This document shows positions 46,326 to 58,956 of a DNA stretch of 64,000 bases, one piece after another; positions within the stretch are counted from its first letter, which is position 1, and each line of letters starts with the position of its first letter. The stretch covers positions 4,221,001 to 4,285,000 of the forward strand of contig OX438745.1 in assembly GCA_949316235.1 (NCBI GenBank), in the 5' to 3' direction. This DNA comes from Oegoconia quadripuncta (lineage: Eukaryota; Arthropoda; Insecta; Lepidoptera; Autostichidae). Below the pieces are notes generated by a model that did no database searches, was not told the origin of the DNA, and saw only the letters and a list, made by a program, of their open reading frames with translations. A program made the translations under genes and the position numbers.

Positions 46326-47012
46326 ATACTGATACATGATTTATTGTATTACAATGACTTCACAGGCGATTATGCTCGAGTCGGTTACGTGCAAATTTAA
46401 TTTAACTATAATCTTCGCTTTGTTTCAATGGACTGAAGCCAATGAGATTAATACCAATGTAATTCAATGACTCTACATCTTGCCTATATGTAATGAACAG
46501 TGGAATTGGGTTGATAATCCGTTATCTAATATCCTAGTACAAGCTTTGCTTAGTTTAGGACTAGATGATTGGTGTAAGTGTCTGAAATATTTAGTTATTT
46601 ATTTAATAAAGCAATCTTAAGATTAAAGTCGAGACTCACTCACAATAAAAAAATCTAATACTATCTTAAAACGTTTCAACTCTCCCCCACCTCCCCTGCA
46701 TAGCTCAAACAATACCTGATCTGTCATGTATAAAACATCAACAATTAGTAATGGATGCTCACAACCTTACAACATATCTAAGCACTGGATTCCTCCAAGG
46801 TGACTCAAATCGAACCTTGAACTTAACGTTACTGAATATTGAGTCACAACGCGATTGCCGTCCATTCAATAGACCTAATGCTATTATCCATTGAACATTG
46901 TAATAGATGACAATTAGTTATAAACATTGAAATTACTGTAAGTAGATAATCTTCCGCAATATCTATGACGTATTTGTCGAAACATCACACAATCACGTAA
47001 ACAATAACAATT

Positions 47013-47071
47013 ACTTAACATCAGGTGTGATTGAGGTCAAGTACCAACCCGGGGTGCATTAAAAAAAAATT
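47013..47071 (+). repeat. SINE A 3' scrap
   Basis: TTACTTAACATCAGGTGTGA, then GTCAAGTACCAACCCGGGG and an A run. Confidence 0.8.
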
Positions 47072-47129
47072 TTAATTTTTTCATCCGCAATCAGGTTGAG
47101 AGCCAATGAGGTTTATTCTTTAATTTTAT

Positions 47130-47440
47130 TTACTCCTCCCAAATGGGAGGAGTAAAAAACTGGATAAATATCCAGTTTAGTGAAGACAATCTCAGTCAAA
47201 ATGACTCAATCGTCGTACCTATACTTATGCAGAGGTTAGTCACTGTCAATGTCAAGTCATTCTTCATTAAAGTGGCAGAATGCTTTACGAAAGGGTTTGG
47301 TCTTGTGGGAACCCGAAAGCTTTGTTACGCACTCTAACGTTTGCTGCACAATATTCTGCCATTAATAAAATTCAGATTAAAAACTAAAATGCAACATCAC
47401 TAGCTGAGTTCCCGCCAAAAGGCTCTGAGTCGAACAGAGT
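47130..47440 (+). repeat. Unknown dispersed repeat R47
   Basis: CTCCTCCCAAATGGGAGGAG is a short hairpin at its start; then TGTCAAGTCATTCTTCATTA, GTGGCAGAATGCTTTACG, GGGAACCCGAAAGCTTTGTT and TTCCCGCCAAAAGG. See 35515-35800. Confidence 0.6.
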
Positions 47441-48101
47441 TGAATTTGGAATTAATAAAAATCGAGGAAATAAAAAAGTATTTCCACTGTAGGCATATTA
47501 TTTGAATTTGGAACTATCCATGTCGTCTTCTTTTCATTTTGCCTGTTCGGGTGATATTACGGCCAGTGTCGACTGTGATAATAGCTCTTGATTTCGTCAT
47601 CTGTAAAAATGACAGTGCCTTACGGAAGATTTTAGCTGATTCTTCGGGTACACTATAGCTCAGTCATACACGTATTTACACTTTCTTATGATTCGTACTC
47701 TTTGACTTTGCTACAACTAAAACTAGATTAAGTATATAAATTGTGCAGCTGTATGTTGTCCATAATGAAATAAAATAAAGAGAATTCCCGCATTATAGCT
47801 TTACCACACCATCCATGTCAGTGACTTTGACAATTTTTAAACGACTAATAAGCGTGTATGCTCATTTAAAAAAGAAAATGCAGTAAAAAAGGCGGGATTT
47901 TTTTAGAAACGTGCTCTTTGCAAATAAATTTTGTTTGTTTAATTTTTGTGAAATCTCTACAACACGAACATGCTTCGACCGTAATTGCAAATTGCAATCC
48001 TCCCCCGTATGTATACACGTGTGTCCAAATCCGTATATCCACTTAATGACTATTAATCCGAAGTAGTACGATATTCTGTTTGGTATCACAAAGTTTCTTC
48101 T

Positions 48102-48495
48102 ATTTCTCCTCTGATTCGCTAAAAGAAAAGAAATCACAGAGTGTGGTAAGCAGTGACATTTAATGTGTACCCAAGAAGACACGGCAAAAGAATATCAAAA
48201 AAATATTTAAAATATACTTCTTAATAAATGACAGGGTGTTCTATTAGAAAAAGAATAAAGAAAAACGAAAATAGAAACCATGCAGGTTTAACACCTCCCC
48301 GATTTCTCCTCTAATTTCACTAAAAGAAAAGAAATCACGCAGTGTGGTAAGCAGTGACATTTAATGTGTACACAAGGAGACACGGCAAAAGAATATCAAA
48401 AAATATTTAAAATATACTTCTTAATAATTGACAGGGTGTTCTATTAGAAAAAGAATAAAGTAAAACGAAAATAGAAACCATGCAGGTTTAACAGT
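48102..48495. repeat. Tandem duplication, 2 x ~200 bp
   Basis: 48102-48301 and 48302-48495 are aligned copies (ATTTCTCCTCT..., GTGTGGTAAGCAGTGACATT, ACAGGGTGTTCTATTAGAAA, ACCATGCAGGTTTAACA) with few differences, so the duplication is fairly recent. Confidence 0.9.
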
Positions 48496-49295
48496 TTCAA
48501 ATTTCAATTGTTCACGAAAATGCATTAGAAATTTGAAACCTCTCGATAACGGATCGAATACAGACCATCGAACCATTTAGAATAATGACCTCGTACTTTG
48601 AAGCTCAAACTCATATTCGGCCATACTTAACTTTTTAGTAGTCTCTGCAGTAATATAGGTCTACTTAATGGATACAGGCCGATGTATATTATATCTTTAG
48701 ATTTTATTGAAAGGCTGGCACCTACAGGGTAAATTAGGAGTCAGTGGTGACGATTCTAATGATACTTCTAAACTAAAACTATTTTATTGTGATTGTATCT
48801 CTTTTATCAAGGGGAGGGGAAGAGGGAACGGGATATAATAGTATCTGCCACATAGTATCCTTGTTAACGATTTTTTATATGTTTTCTTTATTGTTATCTG
48901 CAATCTGTAGGTAAATCTTATCACGTTTAGCTATTGAAGGTCAGTACATCGAATGTTTAACAATTATTATTATTCATATTTTCATTTATTTTGTCAATAA
49001 TAACTTGATTCTAAACTCTACTATTTCATCTTAAAATATGAGGCTTGTAAATGTTTATAGCTACATAATATTATTATTGCGAACAGTTTATTTTGATTAT
49101 GTTTCTGCGGCAAGATGACAGCGTACCCAGTGTATTTACAGGTGCTGATGTCTTGACTCAGACTCAAACCAAGACCCCAAACAAATTGGGCATTCCAAGT
49201 CTATTAAGGTAGAAAATATTTGTATTTTTGAATAAATGACTGATGGATGCCAGAATACAATAAAATAACAATAAATACGCTATATCCATAACATA
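48496..49295. other. No recognised gene or repeat
   Basis: AT-rich intron-like sequence; no supported exon. Confidence 0.4.
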
Positions 49296-49716
49296 TTGGG
49301 TCTTTACCTATGAAATTGGAGTTTTTTTTCTTCGTTAATCATATGTACCAATTCCTGCGATTTTCAAAGCTATATCCAAATTTGTTTTGTATTTGGAAAA
49401 TGGAATATTATTTCAAGGTTTCACATGAAATATTTTTTAATTTCTGGGCTAAATCACGTAATAAAAAAAATTTGAACAGCGCTCTTTTCATGTGCTTCCC
49501 ATAATCATTTCTTAGATTCGCTGAAATTTTTATAAAGCGGTTACTTTTAAAAATTAACGCTGCCTATACTTAACTTAATGTTATCCGATAATACACACAA
49601 AATCTAGCTAAATTTGGATTAGCCGTTCCCAAAAAAAATCAAAAATATTTGTATGGAGAAAACAGTCTTAATGAAATCCGTCATACAAAACGCCAATTTC
49701 ATAGGTAAGGACCTAA
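49296..49716. mobile_element. Tc1/mariner-like MITE family M, copy 2
   Basis: Ends TTGGGTCTTTACCTATGAAA and CATAGGTAAGGACCTAA, flanked by TA at 49294-49295 and 49717-49718. The interior is in opposite orientation to 13134-13535. Length 421 bp. Confidence 0.8.
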
Positions 49717-50629
49717 TATTTCAAATATATATTTCAAAGCCAAGGCAGCGTTAACAAATCTCTTTTGATCGACCTCTTTACGACCCTCTAAATCATAAAC
49801 AATCTCTTCTATACGCTAACAAAAGAGTTCATCGCCTTTTCCGCTGTTTTTTTCTTCCGTTAAAATTAAAGAGTTTTGGTGTACAATCCGCAACGGGAAC
49901 CACATAGTGCTGTGTATAGGTTATTGTTGCGCCGGCTGCGTTCCCATACACACAGCAATCAAATCGAAATTATTGTCTGCAACAAAAACGACTGCCGTGT
50001 TCTCTAACTGCTTTCGTTCCATTGCTGCGTCTAATTTATACTTCGTACAGTTTTACTGTTCTAAGTCAGACCAACCTACCTATCTCTCTCATTAAAAATG
50101 TACCTACCACTTTCGCACATAGTTATAGCATACACACCTGATGGCACGACCATCATCCTAAATGGTATGGTCAGAGACTTCACAAATATTAGCATTTGGG
50201 TGTTCTAAACATTTATTTATTTTTATTTTATTTACTTCTGGGAAACAAACAGCTAATACTAACACAATATGTTTGTAACAAAAATACAACGCATAAGCCA
50301 AAACAGTTTCCACTAATTTAGTGATGATATATATCATGGCACTTGCACACAACAGGTTGCTTTGTATAACAAAATTATTTATTAGAAAGTTACAAATAGT
50401 TACATGGTTATATTATGTCTACATATAAAGATCCTGATTACAATTAATAAGAGTCCCTTTCTTTTTAGTCCAGTAAGGATACAATTTTAACTTCCTATAA
50501 TTTTAAAGGTCGTGTATTTTGGCACAGTTTTAGTAGCACAGTATGAAATTAGTTTAATGTTTGTGTTTGAAGCATGTGGATGTGCGAATGTTTGTGTTTC
50601 AAGCATCACTTTTCGAAATATACAAAAAT

Positions 50630-50985
50630 ATACACGTGACAGAGAATGAGCCCATTGCCGTATAAAACGTGCAACTCTATCAGTGGCGTGCCCTCCATAC
50701 AGGCAGAAAGACAGTGCGTACCCTAGCAATTGTATGCTTTACTCATAATGCATTGTCAAGACAGCTGATTTCATTATGAACATAAATATTCTAAATAGTT
50801 GCGAGGATCGCTATAAGACTGTGTATAAGAATGTTTTTATTGTGTACTTGTATTTTTTCTCATTTTTTAACAAATTTTGTCATTCAACCTATCCTGTGAC
50901 AAAATGCTGTGCACGCCGCTGAAGTCTATAGATATTTTTTGCTGGAAAGTCCCACAAGTTTTATGGCGCCCACCACGGTAAAAGA
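50630..50985. repeat. Dispersed repeat split by a hAT-like insertion
   Basis: ACACGTGACAGAGAATGAGC and AAAACGTGCAACTCTAT precede the insertion; AGTCTATAGATATTTTTTGC follows it. The uninterrupted form is at 44720-44790. Confidence 0.6.
50681..50921. mobile_element. hAT-like MITE, 241 bp, with 8-bp target duplication
   Basis: Ends CAGTGGCGTGC and GCACGCCGCTG are inverted with one mismatch. AACTCTAT (50673-50680) and AAGTCTAT (50922-50929) flank it, 7 of 8 identical. CAGNGGCG ends and an 8-bp duplication define hAT. Confidence 0.75.
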
Positions 50986-51047
50986 TTAACCCGAATTCTG
51001 AATATAATAAAAATATTTTTTTACGTGCCGCAACCTAATTAGTATAA

Positions 51048-51145
51048 TGGGATCGTAGCAAGTGGAAATCTGTGGTCTCTGCACCTATTCCTACGGGAAT
51101 CAGGTGTGACTTTATGTATGATTAGATTAGATTAGATTAGATTTA
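51048..51145 (+). repeat. RTE-type LINE 3' end with GATTA tail
   Basis: GATCGTAGCAAGTGGAAATC, TGTGGTCTCTGCACCTATTC, then ATTAGATTAGATTAGATT. The same 3' end closes the RTE copy at 59196-59250. Confidence 0.65.
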
Positions 51146-52099
51146 TTTAGTTCACTTTTACAATAGCATGTCATACATACAGTTTCGTAAATTTATGAAA
51201 TCTAAAATAAAAGTGATTGTCAAACATAAAACAAAAAATAATAACATAAAAACAAATACCTGTATACAATAGTAAAACATATTGTTTTATGTATGTCAAA
51301 ATTAATTAAGAAAGTATAAGTATGTAACCATTGTTACGTCAACGTCATACCATTTTAGAATAATCAAAATGAAATAAAACAAAACAAAATAAAATATAAA
51401 CCATGTCATGAGATTATTGATATGCCATAATCACCTTTGTCAAATTATAGTTGAATACAAGTTAAAATAGATATATTAAAATAGAAAACATGTCAGGAGA
51501 TTATGAAAATGTCATATCCATATACTCTTTAATAGAATAAATATGTATGAATAATATATATTTTTTTAATATTTTATAATGTTATCGTATTTCACACATG
51601 AGTATTGTGCTCGTCTGTAATAGGGGTTCATACCAGAATTTTTGTTGAAATGATTTCATATGAAGTAATGTAATAAATAACATAATAAGATAAAATGAAT
51701 TTTATAACAATTTGTAATTGTATAATGTTGGTATCTTAGGTTGAAATAGATCCTTGAAGTTTGAAGTTATTTACAAGTTTATGTATTTTCTAATTATTGT
51801 TTTTTTAATTAAAGAAATCAAGCAGTAAATCAGTGCAGTCATTGGCAAAATTTAAACGATTAATTTCATATCGAAATCCATTGTATTTAAGACAAATATC
51901 GAGTACCCTTCTTGTGTAGTGCGGTCTACTAAACAAGATTCTTTAGAAAATCAAGGTGTTAGAAAAATAATTAATCGTTGATCTTAGTGACTGCAATTTT
52001 GAACCTGACTGACCTCAAAAAGCCCCATACTCCATAGGTATCACCTACTAACTAGTTAGAATCTGGTTTTCGGTAGTCTTTTCTCTAAATTATAATATA

Positions 52100-52215
52100 T
52101 ATAGATTTCGCTTAATAGCGGTAAGACCGCCTGCTTGTACAATTATTACTTTTTTGAAGCTATAATGAAGTATACTGTAGATTTTTTGTACTAATGTTAT
52201 ACAGTGTACTTGATT
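52100..52215 (+). repeat. RTE-type LINE 3' UTR
   Basis: CGCTTAATAGCGGTAAGACC, GCCTGCTTGTACAAT and the tail GTACTTGATTGATTGATT. Sense counterpart of the minus copies at 33541 and 34425. Confidence 0.6.
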
Positions 52216-54959
52216 GATTGATTATTAGCAAATAACTTGTAATATTCATTCCTATTTTGTAATATTTGTTGGCTAAATAACTCGTACGAATAATAACTTC
52301 CCCCGCTAATTAATAAATGAAATGACATTCCTGTATCAACATTTCTAATTTTCTGTCTGTCCATAATTGCAGCTTATTGTAAACCCTTTAGTTAACAATA
52401 GTAATTATGTACCTTGTCTAAACCAGGCTTAACAGTGACCAGCTAACCCAGATCCTTGTATCTGAACATAAGTTATGACTCTTCCACTTAAATCGTAGAG
52501 ACGGAAGAGGCCATTCTAAACTGGATGCTCGACAAACCATAGTTTCAATTTTCCAAACAATGCCTTATCCATTTGCTTCGAATCCGAGTCAAAGTAGGAA
52601 AACTAGTATTTTGATTAATACGAGGAAAAGAGATGGTAGCGCGTGTGTTTGTGTTATACTTTTTGAGCTTTGCTTTCGTGTGTTAAAGTCGACTTTTGCT
52701 TACACGCGTCGTTACTGAAATAGTGAATGTGTAGGCGTACCATGAAAAGTAGGCAGCGTTGCACATGGAGAGGTGTGGAGTGGCCTTTGTGTATTTGTTC
52801 TGTTTAACATTTTAAATTTTAAACTGACTTTTAAAGTGAGCCTATTTTGAATTTAAAAGGCTAATTCGTGCAATGGAGCCATTTTATCACAACTGATCGT
52901 GTACTTTCAATTGTCTTTAATAAATATTCAGTAATATTTGGTTCCGTGACTTTAGGCAGGTAGATAAGTATTCTTTATTTCTCTTTAAACAGTATAAATT
53001 AATGCGTACTCGTTCCTTTGAAGCCATTTTTTATAATTCCGTAGGCAAGTACCTACCTATTATTACTTTAATATTATAAATGGAAGAGATACGGTCTTTA
53101 ATCGTCATAGCACGAAATGTGAATTAATTTTAACATTTACGGCATTTAAAAAGTACATTATCCAGCATTTTAATTGCTCTCCATATACCTATGTTAAAAG
53201 AAACAGCGGTTGATTACATGGCTAAAATAGGTGGTGCGTGAAATGAATTCAGTCGACTTAGTATTTTAGTAACGTCTTAAATTTTTCGACTTGTAACTCG
53301 ATAGATTACATGTTATGCTTAAGTGTAACGAATAACGTTGTGTTTATTTTGAGAAATGTATTTATTATATTAAATCTAAATGCACGACAGGGCGTAGGCC
53401 AAGATCTGAAACAAAAAACTACTACGGTATATACGCGCCATCGAATATCCACGTACCATTTCGAGCCACTTTTGCAACACGTTCAGCTCAGTAACTATTT
53501 CATATACAGCCTTACTATTTTGCATATATTATAATGAACTGCCTATCATTATACGTTGTTCCATTTGACACTCACTGACTTATTCAGTGCCAGATCATCA
53601 AAACCTATAAACTACTTCCAGAATACCGCGAAACTTGAAATTTGGTACATCACAAGTAGCATAAGTGCAGTTAAAGGTAGAAGTCCAATAACCAGTCATG
53701 AATTTATCGAGGTGATGATTCTAATCCTTTGACAAATTTCCTACTGTATCATGAAACTGTAGACCGTTTCTAGTAGACGTTAATATCTGAAATGTTATAA
53801 GGTTCAGTTATGTGTAGTTAGTGTAGGTAAGGTTGCAAGTTTTCGCTTTAACGGAGATTTCGCTGTTGTAACAAGGACGATTTGAACTTGGATAGAAAAT
53901 AAGGTTTCAAGATTATTATGAAGTAAATGGAATGGAAATTAACGTGGCATCATATAATTAATTACTTTCATTTTATATATTAAAGTACATATCCTTGAGC
54001 TTGTCCTCTTCTCACTAGAGTCGTTATTATTTACCAAGCTGAAATTTGGTATGGTATTTTTTATTTTATTACTTATAACGCCAACAAAGTTATGAAATTT
54101 GTTAGGGTACCTACCCTATATAAGAATTTTTAGAGTTACGTGTCTCCCTACCAGCTACCCTGCTATTTTTCAAAGTGTAATACCTAACTATACAATAACA
54201 AAATTGAATAAAAATACAGCATAACTAAGCAGGCCTTACTAGTTTACGATTAATAAAAGTCGACCAACTTATGATGTGAATAATAAATTAATAATGACAT
54301 ACATTGACTGCAAAACTAACTTGGCTTTCCTTCAATGTAATATACTGCATCAATTATAATTTAAAGCAGTATTTATTTCAATTGAATGTTATTAACACAA
54401 GTTTGTGAATTCACATGGAAATTATGTCAGTGGGATTTATGTTTTAGGAAAAAGAAAATATTTAAACAATAAATAATTCAACTTATATAACTCAATGGCA
54501 GTGTTTATCGAATGGACTCAATTTCACCTGTTGACCCGCAATTGCAGGGAGTTATTCCTTGCCTGTTATCGAATATTGCAATACTGTTAGATGTTTATTG
54601 GACCATAATATTATAATATGTTTCATTTAAATACAACACAAAATCAAATTTAAAGTTATTTGAAGCAATCATAGCGGATATATAACAAATTCATTTAACC
54701 TATGATCTTATTTTAAAAAGTTATTATTGTATTTGTTTTTTCATATTTGAAATTAGACACACATGAAATTATTGTGTTAGGCGAATAGGTTTTAACGTTG
54801 AGTTTATTTTCGTTGGACCACTCGATAAAGTGAGAGAGTGAAAATCTTCATGAGTGAAGCAGATAGAACAAAGGTAAATAAATATTGTTTTATATAACAT
54901 AACTTGAAAATAATTGGCATCTATTGTGATGCTGAAGTCTATTTTAATCTACTGAAAAT
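52216..54959. other. No recognised gene or repeat
   Basis: AT-rich intron-like sequence. No exon, TIR or SINE is supported. Confidence 0.45.
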
Positions 54960-55150
54960 AATTAAGAATAAAACTATCGCGCGAACGACTCCACTGCAGC
55001 CCGTATCCGATCAGTTAAACAGCATAGGCCGGACAGAAAAGCCTATAGGGGCGGTCCGCAGAGGGTGGAAACCTCGGAAAATTCACGTGCAAGGCCCACC
55101 CCTCCAGCAAAACACGTGCGGCCAAATAACCTCAGTGAACGAACGCCTTT
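54960..55150. promoter_or_regulatory. GC-rich island with two CACGTG E-boxes
   Basis: Contrasts strongly with AT-rich flanks. CACGTG occurs near 55084 and 55114, with CACCCCTCCAGC between them and GGGGCGGTCCGC upstream. An 83-codon frame crosses it but looks unlike a protein domain. A possible enhancer or promoter; this is inference. Confidence 0.3.
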
Positions 55151-56867
55151 ACTAATCATTGCCGCTCGTAAAAAAAGAAAAATGAACGCGGCCGTTTCAA
55201 ATTTCATAATTCAAAAATAGAACGCGAAATTGCAGCGCGTTTTCTTTTACTTTTTAAATAGTGTTTTTTGCGTTCAAGCAGCGGAAACGTTGTAAATGAA
55301 AACTGACTGCTTTTGTGGTTTGAGTATGCTTTGTTGTTTTTTTTTGTGAGTGAAATGGAAGGGAACACGACATGAAGCGATTTCATGGTTAGTTGGAGAT
55401 GGTCTGAAATGTGAAAATATGAAGTTACATGTTTCGTTTTGTATGTGATGTACTTTGTACGTTTTATTCAATCCATTAACTGTCGTAATAGAGTTGATTA
55501 ACATTTAGTATCATGGAGGAATCGTTTTTGACTCGGATGGATTTTTTTTAGTGTTAGAAGTAAACCTCTACTTCTTACTTTGTTTTAGGAGTCTTCTCGT
55601 TATATTATGACTCTAAAATAAATTAATTATTGTATAACTATTTAAGGTATATATTAAGAAGTGTCAAAATTGACATATTTAGAAGTGTCAGTGAAGCGAG
55701 CCGATGAATACATCTCATTTTTTTCAAGTGTGTAGATGCTGATACTAATAAAACTCTCATGAGAACCCATAAATAATCACTGACTTCTTTTGTCCGCCAT
55801 AATTCTTATATTTTTGCCGGTAAAAATAAGTTCCAAATTAAAAAAAAAATTAAAACATAAGTTTAAGTCGGCAAAATGGAGCAAATCGATAAAACCTGGT
55901 AACACTAATGGCATTTAAAAAAAAAACGAAAATAAGACGTTCAGTAATATATTTTAATTATAAATTATGTACGTAGGTGTGTTATTTTTGGAACTAGTCG
56001 TTTTCAGGTAAGGTACTCCACAAAAAAAATCGGACAACTTATACATACAAACTTACATACCTACCAATATTGCAAACTAAATAAAAGCTTGTAAAAAGGA
56101 ATTGTTTATGAAATATATTAAGCGTACCAGAACATGCCTTTTTCGCCATGATTAAGTAAGATAGAAAATGTGTTCCAAGCCGCACCGTGCCCAAAATTAC
56201 CCCAAATTAATACAAACTATTTTAGTAGGGTAGTCATCAAAGGATGCAAGCAAAGGTTTCAGCATGGAGGTCAAATATATTTCGGCATCACAGAAACTGA
56301 AATTCTATCGTATTTCAACGCATTAAATTTCATCCAAATCATTGAGCAACAAAACAATAAGTCAATATTCGCATTTACAAAGATCTAAGTACAGTAAAGG
56401 ACCACGATAAACATAACATTACTTTTACTAACAATGTTCTTAAGTACAATTATGGACGTAAAGAATTTATTTATTGTTATTTATTAACGGATTGATCAGT
56501 GTAATTTCTCTGCTGGAATGCAAGGTGGTATTAACGGAGGAAATGGATGACTGGTGGCTGGAGAGTTGAACTCAGTTTTCTGACTTGCACATAGAGCTTG
56601 GATTCTAAGAGTAAACTTCGAATGTTGAGTGGACCACTCGAATGTTACAGTACTACTCTGTATTTATAAATTTATTCGTTAGAATACTGTTTCCAAAATT
56701 TATTTTAATTTATTTTTTTAATAATTAAAGTTAAATTAAAGGACGAAAACGTCAACCAGATCTCCCGTTTGGGGCATAGACAATAAACACACTGGCCGCT
56801 TTGCCTCGCTGAACAGTTAACTTAGTAAGATTAGTTTAGTTTAGTTCTCGGGCAGGCCATGTTATCA
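55151..56867. other. No recognised gene or repeat
   Basis: AT-rich with several poly(A)/(T) runs. A 72-codon frame at 56170-56388 has no recognised domain. Confidence 0.4.
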
Positions 56868-57000
56868 ATGAGTTTTTAAATTTAATTTAATTACTTATGT
56901 GCATTTATCCGACTGCTCATTAACGGTGAAGGATAATGTCGTCAGGAAACCTCATACCTGAGAAATTAAAATTCAACTTCTGCGTGCCCGGATCACATTA
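56868..57000 (+). repeat. SINE C fragment
   Basis: ACTTATGTGCATTTATCCGA, GGTGAAGGATAATGTCGTCA and GGAAACCTCATACCTGAGAA are the inverse of the body of 32178-32493. Confidence 0.65.
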
Positions 57001-57299
57001 AAATTAAAATAAAAACTTAATAAGTTCAGATCTTCCTCGCTCAGATCAGATAGTACCTACTCTCTAAGATGGTCGATTTTACCGTACACCCCAGCTTATC
57101 AGCTTGTGTATGTTATTTGAACCAAATAATATGACCATATAACGACATCACCTTAATACAAGATCTATAAATATAAATGAAGCCATCTAATCCCACATTG
57201 CCTGCATAACGAATTAGAAAAAAGAACCAATTGTTCTCGAATCTAACAGACACGCATTATTAAAAATACTATTCTAAATTCAAACGGCCCATTAACAGG

Positions 57300-57500
57300 T
57301 TCCCACGACCGCCATGTTGAGTCGTCCTCGTCCGCTATTGGTCGAGGCCGCGAGTTTAGAATTAGAATGTGTAGACCCCACCATTTGGCGAGCGGTAAAT
57401 TATGTAGTATTTTTTACGTTCCAAGTTCAAGCGGCAGCTGCTGTTTAAATTGGTGGGCTGTCATCGGCTGATAATGGAGTTAGAAAAAAATAGAGGCAAC
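57300..57500. promoter_or_regulatory. Possible regulatory island
   Basis: GC-richer block with CCGCCATGTTG, CGCTATTGGTCGAGG (inverted CCAAT) and CAAGCGGCAGCTGCTG. No recognised exon adjoins it. Confidence 0.25.
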
Positions 57501-57899
57501 GGTTTGTCGCTGGCAACCAATAAAAATAGTGAGATCTTTTGCATTTAAAAAGAACTCGTTTCATTCAGCCTTTAAATATAAATTAGTTTTCTCAACAAGA
57601 AATTGAAGTTATGGGTAAACACTATAATGGTACACTGTATAGTAATCATACACTGTAATTTACTAATTAAAAAAAAATGTGCGTTAAGAATTTTCTGTAT
57701 ATTAGTAATAAAAATTAGTATGTTAGTATTTTCTCTATATTCTGATTTAGGGGAGTGAATGCTGGGTATGGCAGAAAAAAAATGAAAGTAGAATTAATGC
57801 AGTGGAAATGAGATCGTTGTGAAGTATGAATGGGCAAGATAGAATCAGGAATAGTGTAATTAGGGAGTTAAGCAGTGTGAAAGATGACGTAGTGACAAA

Positions 57900-58956
57900 T
57901 ATTTATTTATTTTATTTATTTACCAAGTTTATAACTATCATTACAGATTTCTCCAATGCGATAGTTAACTAATGATGTATACCAAATATACCTATACTAA
58001 ATAGCATACTACAAATAACGCGACTTTTTGAAATTCGCTCATACTGCATATGACAATATCTGTTCTGTCTGCTATCTCATTGAGTGTGTGTAGTGCTCGT
58101 GTTATTGGCCCTATATTTAAAAGATTAGTATTGCCTCTTGGTACTTTAAATAGTCGAGGCATCCTTCTCCTATCTATACAGGGCGTCCCAAAGTTATGGG
58201 ACATGAAGGGGAAGTACCTTAAATATCGTAGATAGTGAATTTTGCTCAAAGAAGACTTTATGTTATTTTTAAAAGTTAGTAATTCTGCATTCATAGATTT
58301 TCTAAAAATTATTTGCTTCGGCTGGGAATCGAACCGACTCAAATGTGAAAAAAAAAACACCCTACTTTTATGATGCCAATCGAAAGAATAGCTAAAAAAT
58401 AATAACTCTGCCTAAGTAACATAGTATTTTAAAAGAAAGGAACAACGTGAAATTAATCATTTTAATCAAATAAAAAACATACATGAAACTGCCGTAGTCA
58501 ATTAAGTAGGTATTAACAACTAACAGAGATAGCTATAACTATAACTACAGATGTAACTAGAGAGGTAACTTTCTTGAAATTTGACTCAATCATTTTATGT
58601 TGTTCCTTTCTTTTAAAATACTATGTTACTTAGGCAGAGTTATTATTTTTTAGCTATTCTTTCGATTGGCATCATAAAAGTAGGGTGTTTTTTTTTTCAC
58701 ATTTAAGTCGGTTCGATTCCCAGCCGAAGCAAGTAATTTTTAGAAAATCTATGAATGCAGAATTACTAACTTTTAAAAATAACATAAAGTCTTCTTTGAG
58801 CAAAATTCACTATCTACGATATTTAAGGTACTTCCCCTTCATGTCCCATAACTTTGGGACGCCCTGTATACCCATCACTGTACGCACAATTTTAATTGCT
58901 GTAGAATTGTCGGATTACAAATTTTACTACGAAATACCTTCCACATGTACATTATT
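57900..58956 (-). pseudogene. Antisense LINE fragment inside the RTE copy
   Basis: Minus reading gives SKICNPTILQQLKLCV, a frameshift, then RRRMPRLFKVPRGNTNLLN, IGPITRALHTLNEI and DRTDIVICSMSEFQKV. This has the look of a non-LTR reverse-transcriptase C-terminus. The tail is the AAAT-rich run near 57900-57925. The foldback at 58179-58866 interrupts it. Confidence 0.65.
58179..58866. mobile_element. 688-bp foldback element, 268-bp arms, TA target
   Basis: Arms 58179-58446 and 58599-58866 are inverted copies with only about two differences. The ends CAGGGCGTCCCAAAGTTATG are flanked by TA at 58177-58178 and 58867-58868, as in Tc1/mariner MITEs. Each arm carries GGTTCGATTCCCAGCCGAAG, a tRNA T-arm/B-box motif. 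The two mirror-image reading frames are products of the arms. Near identity suggests youth or gene conversion. Confidence 0.88.
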
